The notes below the pieces were generated by a model, which saw only the letters and a list, made by a program, of their open reading frames with translations, did no database searches and was not told the origin of the DNA. From Candidatus Taylorbacteria bacterium RIFCSPLOWO2_01_FULL_50_130 (GTDB lineage Bacteria; Patescibacteriota; Minisyncoccia; Phycocordibacterales; UBA10002), in NCBI GenBank assembly GCA_001821155.1, contig MHSB01000056.1:1-11664 (forward strand): DNA of 11,664 bases, given 5' to 3'. Positions 4,929 to 10,821 of the stretch are shown here, in pieces. The position numbers were made by a program, and so were the translations under genes. The number at the start of each line of letters is the position of its first letter. Within the stretch, counting starts at the first letter, position 1.

Positions 4929-6458
4929 TCAAGGAGATTCTCTAACTGTGGATTGTTTTTTCTTCCGCCACACAACGAGTAGCGCTGCATAGACGCCGTA
5001 CCAAAATACGACCAGCCATAAGGGGAAATGCCGAATCGTTACGGCGGAAAACGACAATTTTGAAAACCACTCGACGACCATAAGCTCGTACGCGAGGAGC
5101 GCAAAGGAGAGAAACGCAAATGGTGCCGCAAGAGCCGATGCGAGAAATCCCGTGAGCCCCGCGAGAAAACCAAAGAGCATGGTCGCCGGAACGGCGGTCA
5201 GGATAAGGAGATTGACGGGGAGCGAGACGAGCGAAAGTATGCCGGTTTTGTAAAGCAGAAACGGAAGCACGAAAATTTGCGTTGCGATGGTGGCGACCAC
5301 AATGTCGCGCAGGTGCCAGCGAGACGACACCCATTGCGTCTTGGGTTCAATCAGTGGGGATACGTAGATAAGCCCGACGGTTGCGAGGAATGAAAGCTGA
5401 AACGAAGTGTCGAACACAAGAATTCTCGGATTATGCAGGAGCATAATCACTCCGGCGAGAAGAAGCGCGCGCGTCACATCGTACACTCGTCCCGCCCCGC
5501 GCGCGAGAAGCACAAGGAGCGCCATCACCGTCGCTCTGATAACCGTCGCGGACGCGCCGACCATAATGGCGAAAAGTATCATTGTCGCCGCCGCAAGAAG
5601 AAGCCGCATATTTTTTCTAAGCCGCGAGAGAAGCCATTCAATGAACACCCCGATAATCGTGATGTTGTAGCCGGAAAGTACCACGATGTGTATCACTCCG
5701 ACAATGCGGAAATCATCAAGAAGTTCCTTTCCAAGCGACTGTTTTGCGCCAACAATGAGCCCGCCAAGAAGCGATGCGTGCGGCTCCGGGAGCAGCGTCC
5801 CGATATTTTGCGTGAATGCCTTTTTGAAGGCAAGCAATTGCAGAACTACCGGATTCCCTTTTCCGCGCTCAAGCAATGTGATTTTGGGCCGGAACATTTC
5901 ATACGCGATGCCTCTTGCGTCGAGATGAGAAACGTAATCAACTTCGCGCAGTGTTTCCTTATCGGTGAAATTTTGCGGTCGCAAAAGCTTCCCTTCTACC
6001 TGTACTTCATCTCCGTACTCAAATTGCGGCTCCTTTCCCGCGATAAGGAGCACTTTGCCTTCGGCTCTTTCTTTACGCGCCATAAGAATCAGCCTGGTAT
6101 TGGTCTCTCGCACATCCGGCTCATCGGCAATAATGCCGCGTAGGACAATGTCCTGTCGCGCGTATTGTTCCAGCCCGCCCTGCTTCAAGGAAAAACTGTA
6201 ACGCCACAGGCCAAGCGAAGCCGATAAAATAAAGACGACGAGTAGCGCTCCAGTCCCTCCTCCGCGGGCGCCGGATGTTGGCGCTTCACCCGTTCCTGCA
6301 GTCCGCTCTAGAAAAGAGCGGAGTAACAGCGCTCCGGCGAGCAAAAGAAGAAAAAAGAAAAATGCTTTTGCCTCCCGCAGAAAGGAATGCGTGAAAACGC
6401 CCGCCGTAAAACCTGCGGCGGCAAGATAAAAAATCTTATCCGCTACTGTTTGTTCCAT
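4929..6458 (-). CDS. comEC: ComEC/Rec2-family DNA uptake channel, without the nuclease-like domain
   Basis: ComEC forms the inner-membrane channel through which transforming single-stranded DNA enters. The 509-residue protein has two N-terminal helix regions (about 8-50 and 68-88), an extracytoplasmic OB-like DUF4131 region (about 100-195), and the Competence domain from about 230 on. That domain includes GLIVGAKQSLGKELLDDF, the signature VIHIVVLSGYNITIIG (255-270; the common form is HLLAxSGxH) and some eight further hydrophobic helices. Full-length ComEC usually continues into a metallo-beta-lactamase domain; this one stops at KKKQSTVRESP, and that domain is found as a separate gene at 2252-3112. 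Its start overlaps the end of rnhA by 16 bases, so the two are probably co-translated. Confidence 0.9.
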   Translation of the reverse strand: MEQTVADKIFYLAAAGFTAGVFTHSFLREAKAFFFFLLLLAGALLLRSFLERTAGTGEAPTSGARGGGTGALLVVFILSASLGLWRYSFSLKQGGLEQYARQDIVLRGIIADEPDVRETNTRLILMARKERAEGKVLLIAGKEPQFEYGDEVQVEGKLLRPQNFTDKETLREVDYVSHLDARGIAYEMFRPKITLLERGKGNPVVLQLLAFKKAFTQNIGTLLPEPHASLLGGLIVGAKQSLGKELLDDFRIVGVIHIVVLSGYNITIIGVFIEWLLSRLRKNMRLLLAAATMILFAIMVGASATVIRATVMALLVLLARGAGRVYDVTRALLLAGVIMLLHNPRILVFDTSFQLSFLATVGLIYVSPLIEPKTQWVSSRWHLRDIVVATIATQIFVLPFLLYKTGILSLVSLPVNLLILTAVPATMLFGFLAGLTGFLASALAAPFAFLSFALLAYELMVVEWFSKLSFSAVTIRHFPLWLVVFWYGVYAALLVVWRKKKQSTVRESP

Positions 6459-7195
6459 TCTTGAACAAGTTGCCGCTCTTCATCCGCCGTAAGCGTTTTT
6501 TTATACCGCGCGCTTTTCCCTTTGACTCGCTTCTCGCACTCGGCCCAGGTCTGATGCGTCTCCACGCGGCCATTTACTAAACTCACATAGGAGTATGCTT
6601 TGGCACTGCTCCTCTGCCTCGCCTCTCGTTTCTCACCTCTCGCTTCCGTATCTTCAGATATATCCAAGATGTTCTTTATACGGTAATTCAGAAGAACACC
6701 GGAATAGAGTTTGACCGACTTCCCATTCGCAAAAGCCGTTGCGATTTCATCGCAGCGCGCGTTCCCCGCGACCCCCACATGCCCGCCAACATATTTCCAC
6801 TGTATACCTTTGTCTTTGCTTACATCCGCCAGCTTCTCCCATAAATCCCGATTCTCCACATCCTTCTTCGCTTTTGTCTTCCAGCCGTTCTTCTGCCAGC
6901 CGTGAATCCATTTCGTAATGCCGTTTATCAAATAACGGGAGTCAGAGTAAATAGAAATTGATTTAGGATTTATGATTTTTGATTTATGAATGAAGGATAG
7001 AGCTTCAATCGCGGCGCGAAGTTCTATGCGGTTGTTTGTCGTATGTTCTTCTCTGCCTCCAAGCTCTCTTACTTCATAATTCTTACTTCCATATTCATAA
7101 TTCTTCGGCGCGATTATAATCGCGCCGAAGCCGCCCGGTCCGGGATTGCCTCGTGACGAACCGTCGGTAAAGATGACAACAGAATTATGAAGCAT
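6443..7195 (-). CDS. rnhA: Ribonuclease HI with C-terminal viroplasmin-like domain
   Basis: RNase HI cuts the RNA strand of RNA-DNA hybrids. The 250-residue protein has a complete active site: Asp11 (FTDGS), Glu59 (NNRIELRA), Asp86 (YSDSRYLINGI), His140 (GGHVGVAGN) and Asp150. After about residue 200 comes YVSLVNGRVETHQTWAEC...VKGKSARYKK, which resembles the viroplasmin/hybrid-binding domain that eukaryotic RNase H1 carries at the N-terminus; here it is C-terminal. Three stretches are encoded by 7-bp periodic DNA: residues 32-43 (KNYEYGSKNYEV), 71-80 (HKSKIINPKS) and 184-193 (TEARGEKREA). All fall in loops or the linker and make the protein longer than E. coli RNase HI. The ATG itself lies in a fourth array. 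There is no Shine-Dalgarno; it is in operon with comEC. Confidence 0.93.
   Translation of the reverse strand: MLHNSVVIFTDGSSRGNPGPGGFGAIIIAPKNYEYGSKNYEVRELGGREEHTTNNRIELRAAIEALSFIHKSKIINPKSISIYSDSRYLINGITKWIHGWQKNGWKTKAKKDVENRDLWEKLADVSKDKGIQWKYVGGHVGVAGNARCDEIATAFANGKSVKLYSGVLLNYRIKNILDISEDTEARGEKREARQRSSAKAYSYVSLVNGRVETHQTWAECEKRVKGKSARYKKTLTADEERQLVQEWNKQ
6618..6645. repeat. 7-bp array in rnhA interdomain linker
   Basis: Four heptamers of CTCNCNT type (CTCGCCT, CTCGTTT and two more) run in exact register, with a related unit just before at 6611-6617. They encode the charged linker around residues 184-193 of RNase HI, between the catalytic and C-terminal domains. Confidence 0.55.
6958..6985. 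repeat. 7-bp array in rnhA coding sequence (loop 71-80)
   Basis: Four heptamers of NNGATTT on the plus strand (TTGATTT, AGGATTT and two more), read as AAATCNN by the gene. They encode residues 71-80 (HKSKIINPKS), an extended loop just before the strand carrying catalytic Asp86. Confidence 0.55.
7068..7102. repeat. 7-bp array in rnhA coding sequence (loop 32-43)
   Basis: Five heptamers (CTTACTT and CATAATT each twice, CCATATT once) in exact register encode residues 32-43 of RNase HI. Because seven is not a multiple of three, the encoded peptide does not repeat simply, though KNYE appears twice. Confidence 0.6.
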
Positions 7196-7223
7196 GAAGT
7201 ATGAATTACGATTAAAGAATAAG
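7182..7223. repeat. 7-bp array spanning the rnhA start codon
   Basis: Six heptamers beginning GA or GG on the plus strand (GAATTAT, GAAGCAT and four more) straddle the rnhA ATG at 7195-7193, so the first residues and the region normally holding the ribosome site are repeat-derived. The remaining 71 bases to the purS remnant contain TTGACG (-35-like) but no -10 at a good distance. Confidence 0.6.
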
Positions 7224-7294
7224 GGAAGTCGTCAAAAAATACAAAAGGGCCGAACAAGAAGACTTGCGCGACCCGCGATAGCAAACCGACCGTT

Positions 7295-7706
7295 TCAGAC
7301 CTCAATCCGAAATTCTTCGGTGTTGTGGTTTGCCAATGTATCCCGAGCAAGTTTAGACAAAACAGCCCGGAGCGCCGTTTCGTCCGAACCGTCAAGAACT
7401 TCAACCTTGTTAGGACTTACGCATTTCTTCCTTTTCTGTCATTCCCGTCCCCGATCAGGTCGAGGGCAAGCTACGGCGGGAATCCAGTATTTGGCCGTTT
7501 TTTAACGCCCTGGATTCTCGTTCCCCGCCTTCGCGAGGACAAGCTTCACGGGAATGACACCGATTGCGTAAGTCCTACTTGTAATGCCTTCCCGCGGAAA
7601 ATTTACGAAAATTCGGGAAACCCAATCTTCGAAGCGTCACGAGGATTCACTCGCTCTCCGGGTGCCGAATTTTAGCTTTAGGCATAACAATGATTTGGGC
7701 AGCCAT
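7295..7706 (-). pseudogene. purS: Broken purS (FGAM synthase subunit PurS)
   Basis: PurS is the small subunit of phosphoribosylformylglycinamidine synthase in de novo purine synthesis, needed for ammonia transfer between PurQ and PurL. The frame starts at 7706 (MAAQIIVMPKAKIRHPESE), meets an in-frame TGA at codon 20, and resumes with ILVTLRRLGFPNFRKF through HYK (residue 43). There the 167-bp element is inserted. Beyond it the frame continues from VEVLDGSDETALRAVLSK to LANHNTEEFRIEV and a TGA. Deleting the element and one copy of its 5-bp duplication joins ...GRHYK-VEVLDG... in frame and gives 79 codons, the normal PurS length; LLANxVIEDYRxEV is the matching end in known PurS. Two independent lesions make function very unlikely. 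It lies 26 bases after recJ on the same strand. Confidence 0.85.
7411..7577. mobile_element. 167-bp palindromic MITE-like element, copy 2, inside purS
   Basis: The ends are the same 13-bp inverted repeats as copy 1 (TAGGACTTACGCA), in opposite orientation, and the flanking 5-bp direct repeat is CTTGT (7406-7410 and 7578-7582). By my reading 164 of 167 positions match copy 1 (one difference in the ...GGGGAAC... region and two near one end). The near identity implies recent movement or gene conversion. It has no coding capacity. The TA just inside the duplication belongs to the element, because only excision with 5-bp duplication restores the purS frame. Confidence 0.9.
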
Positions 7707-7732
7707 AATCTAAGAAGAGGTTCGCACTCAGA

Positions 7733-9475
7733 CTACAAAATGTCAACAATCCGGAGGCGGATTTCGGTGCGGCTGCCGAAGGTGGATTTTTCGAGAGTGG
7801 CCAGAAGAGTGTACGATTGTCCCTCGCGAAGACCCACTGAAAAATCGGATGGCGCGGCGTAAAACCGTATAGCGTTAACGAACACGCCGTCTGATTTGGC
7901 GAACACGAGCTTCAAATGCTGTTTTTCCCTGCCGAATTGCTCCATGCGCCGTACCTTCGCGTTTTCAAACAAAAAAATAGGTTTCGGATTCCCTACGCCG
8001 AATGGCGCGAATTTTTGGATTTCGTTGTAGGCGCGCTCGTTCACTTCATCAAACGAGAGTTTCGCATCTACAAGGTCGCACCTTTCTTCAGATTCAAGGT
8101 TCGATCTTCCCTGCCGGACTTTTTCATACGCGCGTTCAAGTTCGGATTCAAGGAGATGCACTTTTTCGAGCGTGGTGGAAAACCCTCCCGCCTCTTTATG
8201 ACCTCCAAAATCGCTGAACGCTGCCCGCGCCTCCTGCATAAGCAAAGATACGTCCACATTGCCACCGGAGCGGCATGAACCTTTAAGCTCAATACTCTCT
8301 TCTCTTCCCCAAAGAAACACCGGGCAACGCAGGTCTTCGGCAAGCGTGTTAGCCACAAGCCCCAAAAGCGCCGGGCGCCAGTTTGGATTACCGGCTACTA
8401 TCACTTTCCGCGCCCCGCGCTCTTCCACATTCTTGCGAACTTCTTTTACTAACGAAGCGACCTTGCCCTTGCGTTCATTGTTGATTTTGTCGAGGTGTTT
8501 CGCGAGCACCACCGCCTCCGCCTCGTCTTCTGTCGCAAAAAGCCGAAAGGCATCCATCGGGATTCCCATGCGCGACGCCGCGTTAATCCGAGGAGTGATA
8601 GAGAATCCGATGTCGTCTTCGGTAACGTCCTGCCGGTTCAGGCGAAGAAGAGAGAGTAATTCGTTGAGTCCCTTACGGCGGGACTTCCTCAAGACCTTCA
8701 GTCCAAAATAGGCAAGCACCCGGTTCTCTCCCGTAAGCGGGACCATATCGGAGAGGGTGGCGAGGCCGACCATGTCTAAATACCACTTCTCAAAGCCGAG
8801 TGGTAAGTTAGTGGTTAGTAGTGAGTAGTTAGTAGAAGAACGAAGACGAAGTATGAGAGCTTGAATCAACTTAAAAACGACGGCGGCGCCGCAGAGCATT
8901 TTTTCTGGATACGTACAATCGTCTTGTTTGGGGTTCAAGATTGCGTACGCTGGCGGCAATCCTTCAGAGGAGGGCAGGTGGTGGTCGGTGATTATTGTTT
9001 CAATGCCGAGCTTGTTTGCGGCTCCCACCTCTTCACTATCTGTGATTCCGCAATCAACCGTGATGAGGAGACGACAGCCCGAATCGTAGAGTTTCTGTAT
9101 CGCGGAGGCGCTTAACCCAAAGCCTTCCGTATGACGATTGGGAATATAATTCTCAAAATTGGCATAACTAATTTTCTTAAAGAAATCGTGGAGCACAACC
9201 GCACCGGGAATTCCGTCCGCGTCATAGTCGCTAAAAATGGCAATCCGCTCATTGTTTTGAATCGCACGTAAAATGCGCTCAACCGCTTTCTCCATGTCTT
9301 TCATGGAAAAAGGGTCGTGCGAATGATTCTCGTAATGCGGGTTTAAGAACTCCTCCGCTTCTTCCGTGCGTGCGATACCCCTCCCGTACAAAAGCTGCCG
9401 CGCAAGCGGCGAGTATGAAAGGAGATTTTGTTCTATATCATTGGGTAGTGCGGGAGCAAGCTTGTACCTCTGCAT
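7733..9475 (-). CDS. recJ: Single-stranded-DNA-specific exonuclease RecJ
   Basis: RecJ degrades single-stranded DNA 5' to 3' in recombination and mismatch repair. The 580-residue protein shows the DHH-family motifs in order: SDYDADG (82-88), TVDCG (139-143), TDHH (163-166), CGAAVVFKL (195-203), LSDMVPL (241-247), TPRINAASRMG (294-304), then the DHHA1 part with GSCRS (399-403) and FGGHKEAGG (423-431), and a C-terminal OB-like domain (VRRMEQFGREKQHLKLVF). The often seen GWHxGVxGIVA is NWRPALLGLVA here. Residues 214-223 (TNYSLLTTNL) are encoded by a 7-bp periodic array in a variable linker between motifs. The ATG lies six bases after TGT-TACAAT, so the mRNA is probably leaderless. It is the first gene of the minus-strand run leading to purS remnant, rnhA and comEC. 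Confidence 0.95.
   Translation of the reverse strand: MQRYKLAPALPNDIEQNLLSYSPLARQLLYGRGIARTEEAEEFLNPHYENHSHDPFSMKDMEKAVERILRAIQNNERIAIFSDYDADGIPGAVVLHDFFKKISYANFENYIPNRHTEGFGLSASAIQKLYDSGCRLLITVDCGITDSEEVGAANKLGIETIITDHHLPSSEGLPPAYAILNPKQDDCTYPEKMLCGAAVVFKLIQALILRLRSSTNYSLLTTNLPLGFEKWYLDMVGLATLSDMVPLTGENRVLAYFGLKVLRKSRRKGLNELLSLLRLNRQDVTEDDIGFSITPRINAASRMGIPMDAFRLFATEDEAEAVVLAKHLDKINNERKGKVASLVKEVRKNVEERGARKVIVAGNPNWRPALLGLVANTLAEDLRCPVFLWGREESIELKGSCRSGGNVDVSLLMQEARAAFSDFGGHKEAGGFSTTLEKVHLLESELERAYEKVRQGRSNLESEERCDLVDAKLSFDEVNERAYNEIQKFAPFGVGNPKPIFLFENAKVRRMEQFGREKQHLKLVFAKSDGVFVNAIRFYAAPSDFSVGLREGQSYTLLATLEKSTFGSRTEIRLRIVDIL
8807..8834. repeat. 7-bp array inside recJ
   Basis: Four heptamers (GTTAGTG, GTTAGTA and two more) in exact register; on the coding strand the unit is TACTAAC. 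They encode residues 214-223 of RecJ in a non-conserved linker. The same TACTAAC unit is found outside coding sequence ahead of the HIT gene at 9552-9579, about 0.7 kb away. Confidence 0.6.
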
Positions 9476-9490
9476 AGAGAAATTGTAACA
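9476..9490 (-). promoter_or_regulatory. Leaderless-type promoter of recJ
   Basis: On the minus strand TGT-TACAAT (9490-9482) is followed by six bases and the recJ ATG (9475). This matches the MBL gene arrangement exactly: extended -10, TACAAT, six bases, ATG. No good -35 is present. Confidence 0.5.
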
Positions 9491-9551
9491 TGAAGATATG
9501 CAAAACTGCGTATGTTGAATAATTTCGCTTTTTCTTTTTGTCTTCTTTTCT

Positions 9552-9579
9552 ATATACTATCTACTAAGTACTAACTACT
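9552..9579. repeat. 7-bp array upstream of the HIT gene
   Basis: Four heptamers of ANNTACT (ATATACT, ATCTACT and two more) end six bases before the HIT start codon. They contain several -10-like hexamers (TATACT, TACTAT), so the array may double as the promoter region; I cannot pick one. Confidence 0.55.
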
Positions 9580-9585
9580 TTCCCT

Positions 9586-9996
9586 ATGCCCCCCTGCATT
9601 TTCTGCAAAATCATCGTCGGTGAACTCCCGTCCACAAAAGTCTATGAGGACGATGAGGTGCTTGCCTTTCTTGACATCAAACCGATCAATCCGGGCCACA
9701 CGCTCGTGATTCCCAAAAAACATTTTGAGAACATCCACGACATGCCGGATGCACTAGTGGCAAAGGTCGCGGTCGCCGCAAAAAAGATAGCGGACGCGAT
9801 GCTCAACATCGGCGTAAAAGGAGTGAATGTCGGCATGAACAACGGCGCGCACGCGGGACAGATCATCTTCCACGCGCACGTGCACGTCATGCCGCGCTAT
9901 GGCAAGGATTCATTTTCGCTCTGGGTCGGCAAAGAATACGACGGCAACGAGCGTGAGGAAGCGGCGGCGAAGATACGGCAGGCGCTAAATCCTTAA
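9586..9996 (+). CDS. HIT-family nucleotide hydrolase (HinT type)
   Basis: HIT proteins hydrolyse or transfer nucleotide-phosphate bonds; the HinT branch acts on purine nucleoside phosphoramidates and acyl-AMPs. The 136-residue protein is complete. It has CIFCKI at the N-terminus (Cys4 and Cys7, the zinc pair of some members), DIKPINPGHTLVIPKKH (30-46), NVGMNNGAHAGQIIFHAHVH and the active-site triad His96-x-His98-x-His100 in HAHVHVMPR. The C-terminus is a lysine- and glutamate-rich helix. No Shine-Dalgarno precedes the ATG; CCCT comes directly before it. It is divergent from recJ and convergent with the unknown gene at 10276-10740. The cytoplasmic substrate cannot be told from context. Confidence 0.93.
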   Translation: MPPCIFCKIIVGELPSTKVYEDDEVLAFLDIKPINPGHTLVIPKKHFENIHDMPDALVAKVAVAAKKIADAMLNIGVKGVNVGMNNGAHAGQIIFHAHVHVMPRYGKDSFSLWVGKEYDGNEREEAAAKIRQALNP

Positions 9997-10027
9997 TTCT
10001 TTATCCTTAACAATTTTGAATTACGAA
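9993..10027. repeat. 7-bp array over the HIT stop codon
   Basis: Five heptamers of the type TTNNNNN (TTAATTC, TTTATCC, then three more) include the HIT TAA stop and run into the left arm of the palindromic element at 10014-10155. The third unit, TTAACAA, is the sequence repeated on the far side of that element. Confidence 0.45.
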
Positions 10028-10155
10028 ACTCACTGAAGGCGCGCACTTTTGGGAACATTGCGGAGCCCGACGGGGCGAGCATAGGGATTTTTCTGCAGAA
10101 AAATACCCGTGTTCTCAAAAGTGCGCGCCGAGAAAAGGAGTTTCGTAATTCAAAG
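10014..10155. repeat. 142-bp multi-stem palindromic element, possibly mobile
   Basis: Nested inverted repeats build a long hairpin: 10016-10031 with 10138-10153 (16 bp perfect), 10038-10057 with 10110-10129 (20 bp, one G-T), and a 16-bp perfect palindrome TTTTTCTGCAGAAAAA at 10088-10103 with GGG/CCC flanks. The heptamer TTAACAA lies directly on both sides (10007-10013 and 10156-10162), which could be a target duplication. It is non-coding and lies between two convergent genes, where it may also end transcription. Confidence 0.6.
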
Positions 10156-10167
10156 TTAACAAGACTT

Positions 10168-10205
10168 TTTAGCAAAATCATGACGGCCGTCATGATTTTG
10201 CTAAA
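10168..10205. repeat. 38-bp perfect palindrome
   Basis: A perfect inverted repeat without a loop, centred on ACGGCCGT, with arms reading TTTAGCAAAATCATGACGG. It lies 12 bases after the 142-bp element. It could form a cruciform or act as a protein site; no U-tract follows. Confidence 0.7.
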
Positions 10206-10225
10206 TCGGAACCAGTTTCTCAATT

Positions 10226-10251
10226 AAAAAAGTCTGGCGGTTATGCCAGAC
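10226..10251 (-). terminator. Rho-independent terminator of the 154-residue gene
   Basis: On the minus strand GTCTGGC and GCCAGAC form a perfect 7-bp stem with a 6-base loop, followed by TTTTTT. It begins about 24 bases after the stop of the minus-strand gene. Confidence 0.8.
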
Positions 10252-10275
10252 CGTGGAAGTTTGAAATGGAGGACC

Positions 10276-10740
10276 CTACTTGCTAGCAGTGAACGGCGTG
10301 GGACGCACTTCAAAGGGGATCCCGAGCGATGTCAGGCGCTTCACCGCATTGAGGAGGAGAGACGCTTCATGCCGGCTCAACCCGTGGATGACTTGAGCTT
10401 CAAACCCTCTCCGAGAAAGGACGGCCGTGTGGAGAGTAATCTTGGCTCCCGAATCTTCGGCGCTATAGGTCTTAGACTCAACGCACAGCCGCACCGGCTC
10501 GGATTCCGAACAAGGAGCTCCAATCGTGTCTTGCTCCATAATTCGCCGTCTAATCTCGCTTTGGATCCCACTTAGTGTCCAATCTTCAATGGGACCGTCG
10601 CTGGCCCGTCTTTTGAGCCACTCAAAGAGTTGGTCAACTTTTTCCAGAAATTCTTGATTGTCCATCTGTAGCAGTGTTTTCTCTAGCATATATCGGTCTT
10701 TCGCCTCGGTTCTTTGTTTTCTATCGCCCATTCTGCACAC
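10276..10740 (-). CDS. Hypothetical protein, about 154 residues
   Basis: I do not recognise a family. A GTG at 10740 has AAGG six bases upstream; an ATG at 10731 and two later ATGs (10689, 10665) are alternatives. The first 17 residues (GDRKQRTEAKDR) are encoded by weakly 7-bp periodic DNA (about 10690-10727), so the start at 10689 (MLEKTLLQMDNQEFLEK) is quite possible. The body is an acidic amphipathic helix region (QEFLEKVDQLFEWLKRR), a helical middle (SGIQSEIRRRIMEQD) and a mixed alpha/beta C-terminus (FEAQVIHGLSRHEASLLLNA, then LTSLGIPFEVR). No signal peptide or membrane helix. TTGACT at about 10758 may be a -35. It has its own terminator, so it is probably a single-gene unit. Confidence 0.6.
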   Translation of the reverse strand: MCRMGDRKQRTEAKDRYMLEKTLLQMDNQEFLEKVDQLFEWLKRRASDGPIEDWTLSGIQSEIRRRIMEQDTIGAPCSESEPVRLCVESKTYSAEDSGAKITLHTAVLSRRGFEAQVIHGLSRHEASLLLNAVKRLTSLGIPFEVRPTPFTASK

Positions 10741-10763
10741 CCGCCACCTTTAGTCAACCGCTC

Positions 10764-10803
10764 CATTCTATTGCAGTGTTTTGCAAAACACTGCAATAGA
10801 ATG
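10764..10803. repeat. 40-bp perfect palindrome
   Basis: Arms CATTCTATTGCAGTGTTTTG and its exact complement meet at TTTTGCAAAA without a loop. It lies between the pgk end and the start of the 154-residue gene, where it could end pgk transcription or isolate the two units. No direct repeats flank it. Confidence 0.75.
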
Positions 10804-10821
10804 ATTACGAAGCGGGTTCCT

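Noticed and set aside
5433..6143. Long plus-strand frame opposite comEC.
   Set aside because: It is antisense to a clear membrane protein and its product is an Arg/His-rich shadow without domains.
7647..7649. In-frame TGA in purS read as glycine (genetic code 25).
   Set aside because: comEC, the 57-residue membrane gene and the zinc-ribbon ORF all end in TGA at sensible places, and no other conserved gene here has an internal TGA. A nonsense mutation fits better, especially as the gene is also interrupted.
9993..10223. 76-codon minus-strand frame across the convergent spacer.
   Set aside because: It is made of hairpin arms and the perfect palindrome; the protein has no plausible composition or start signal.
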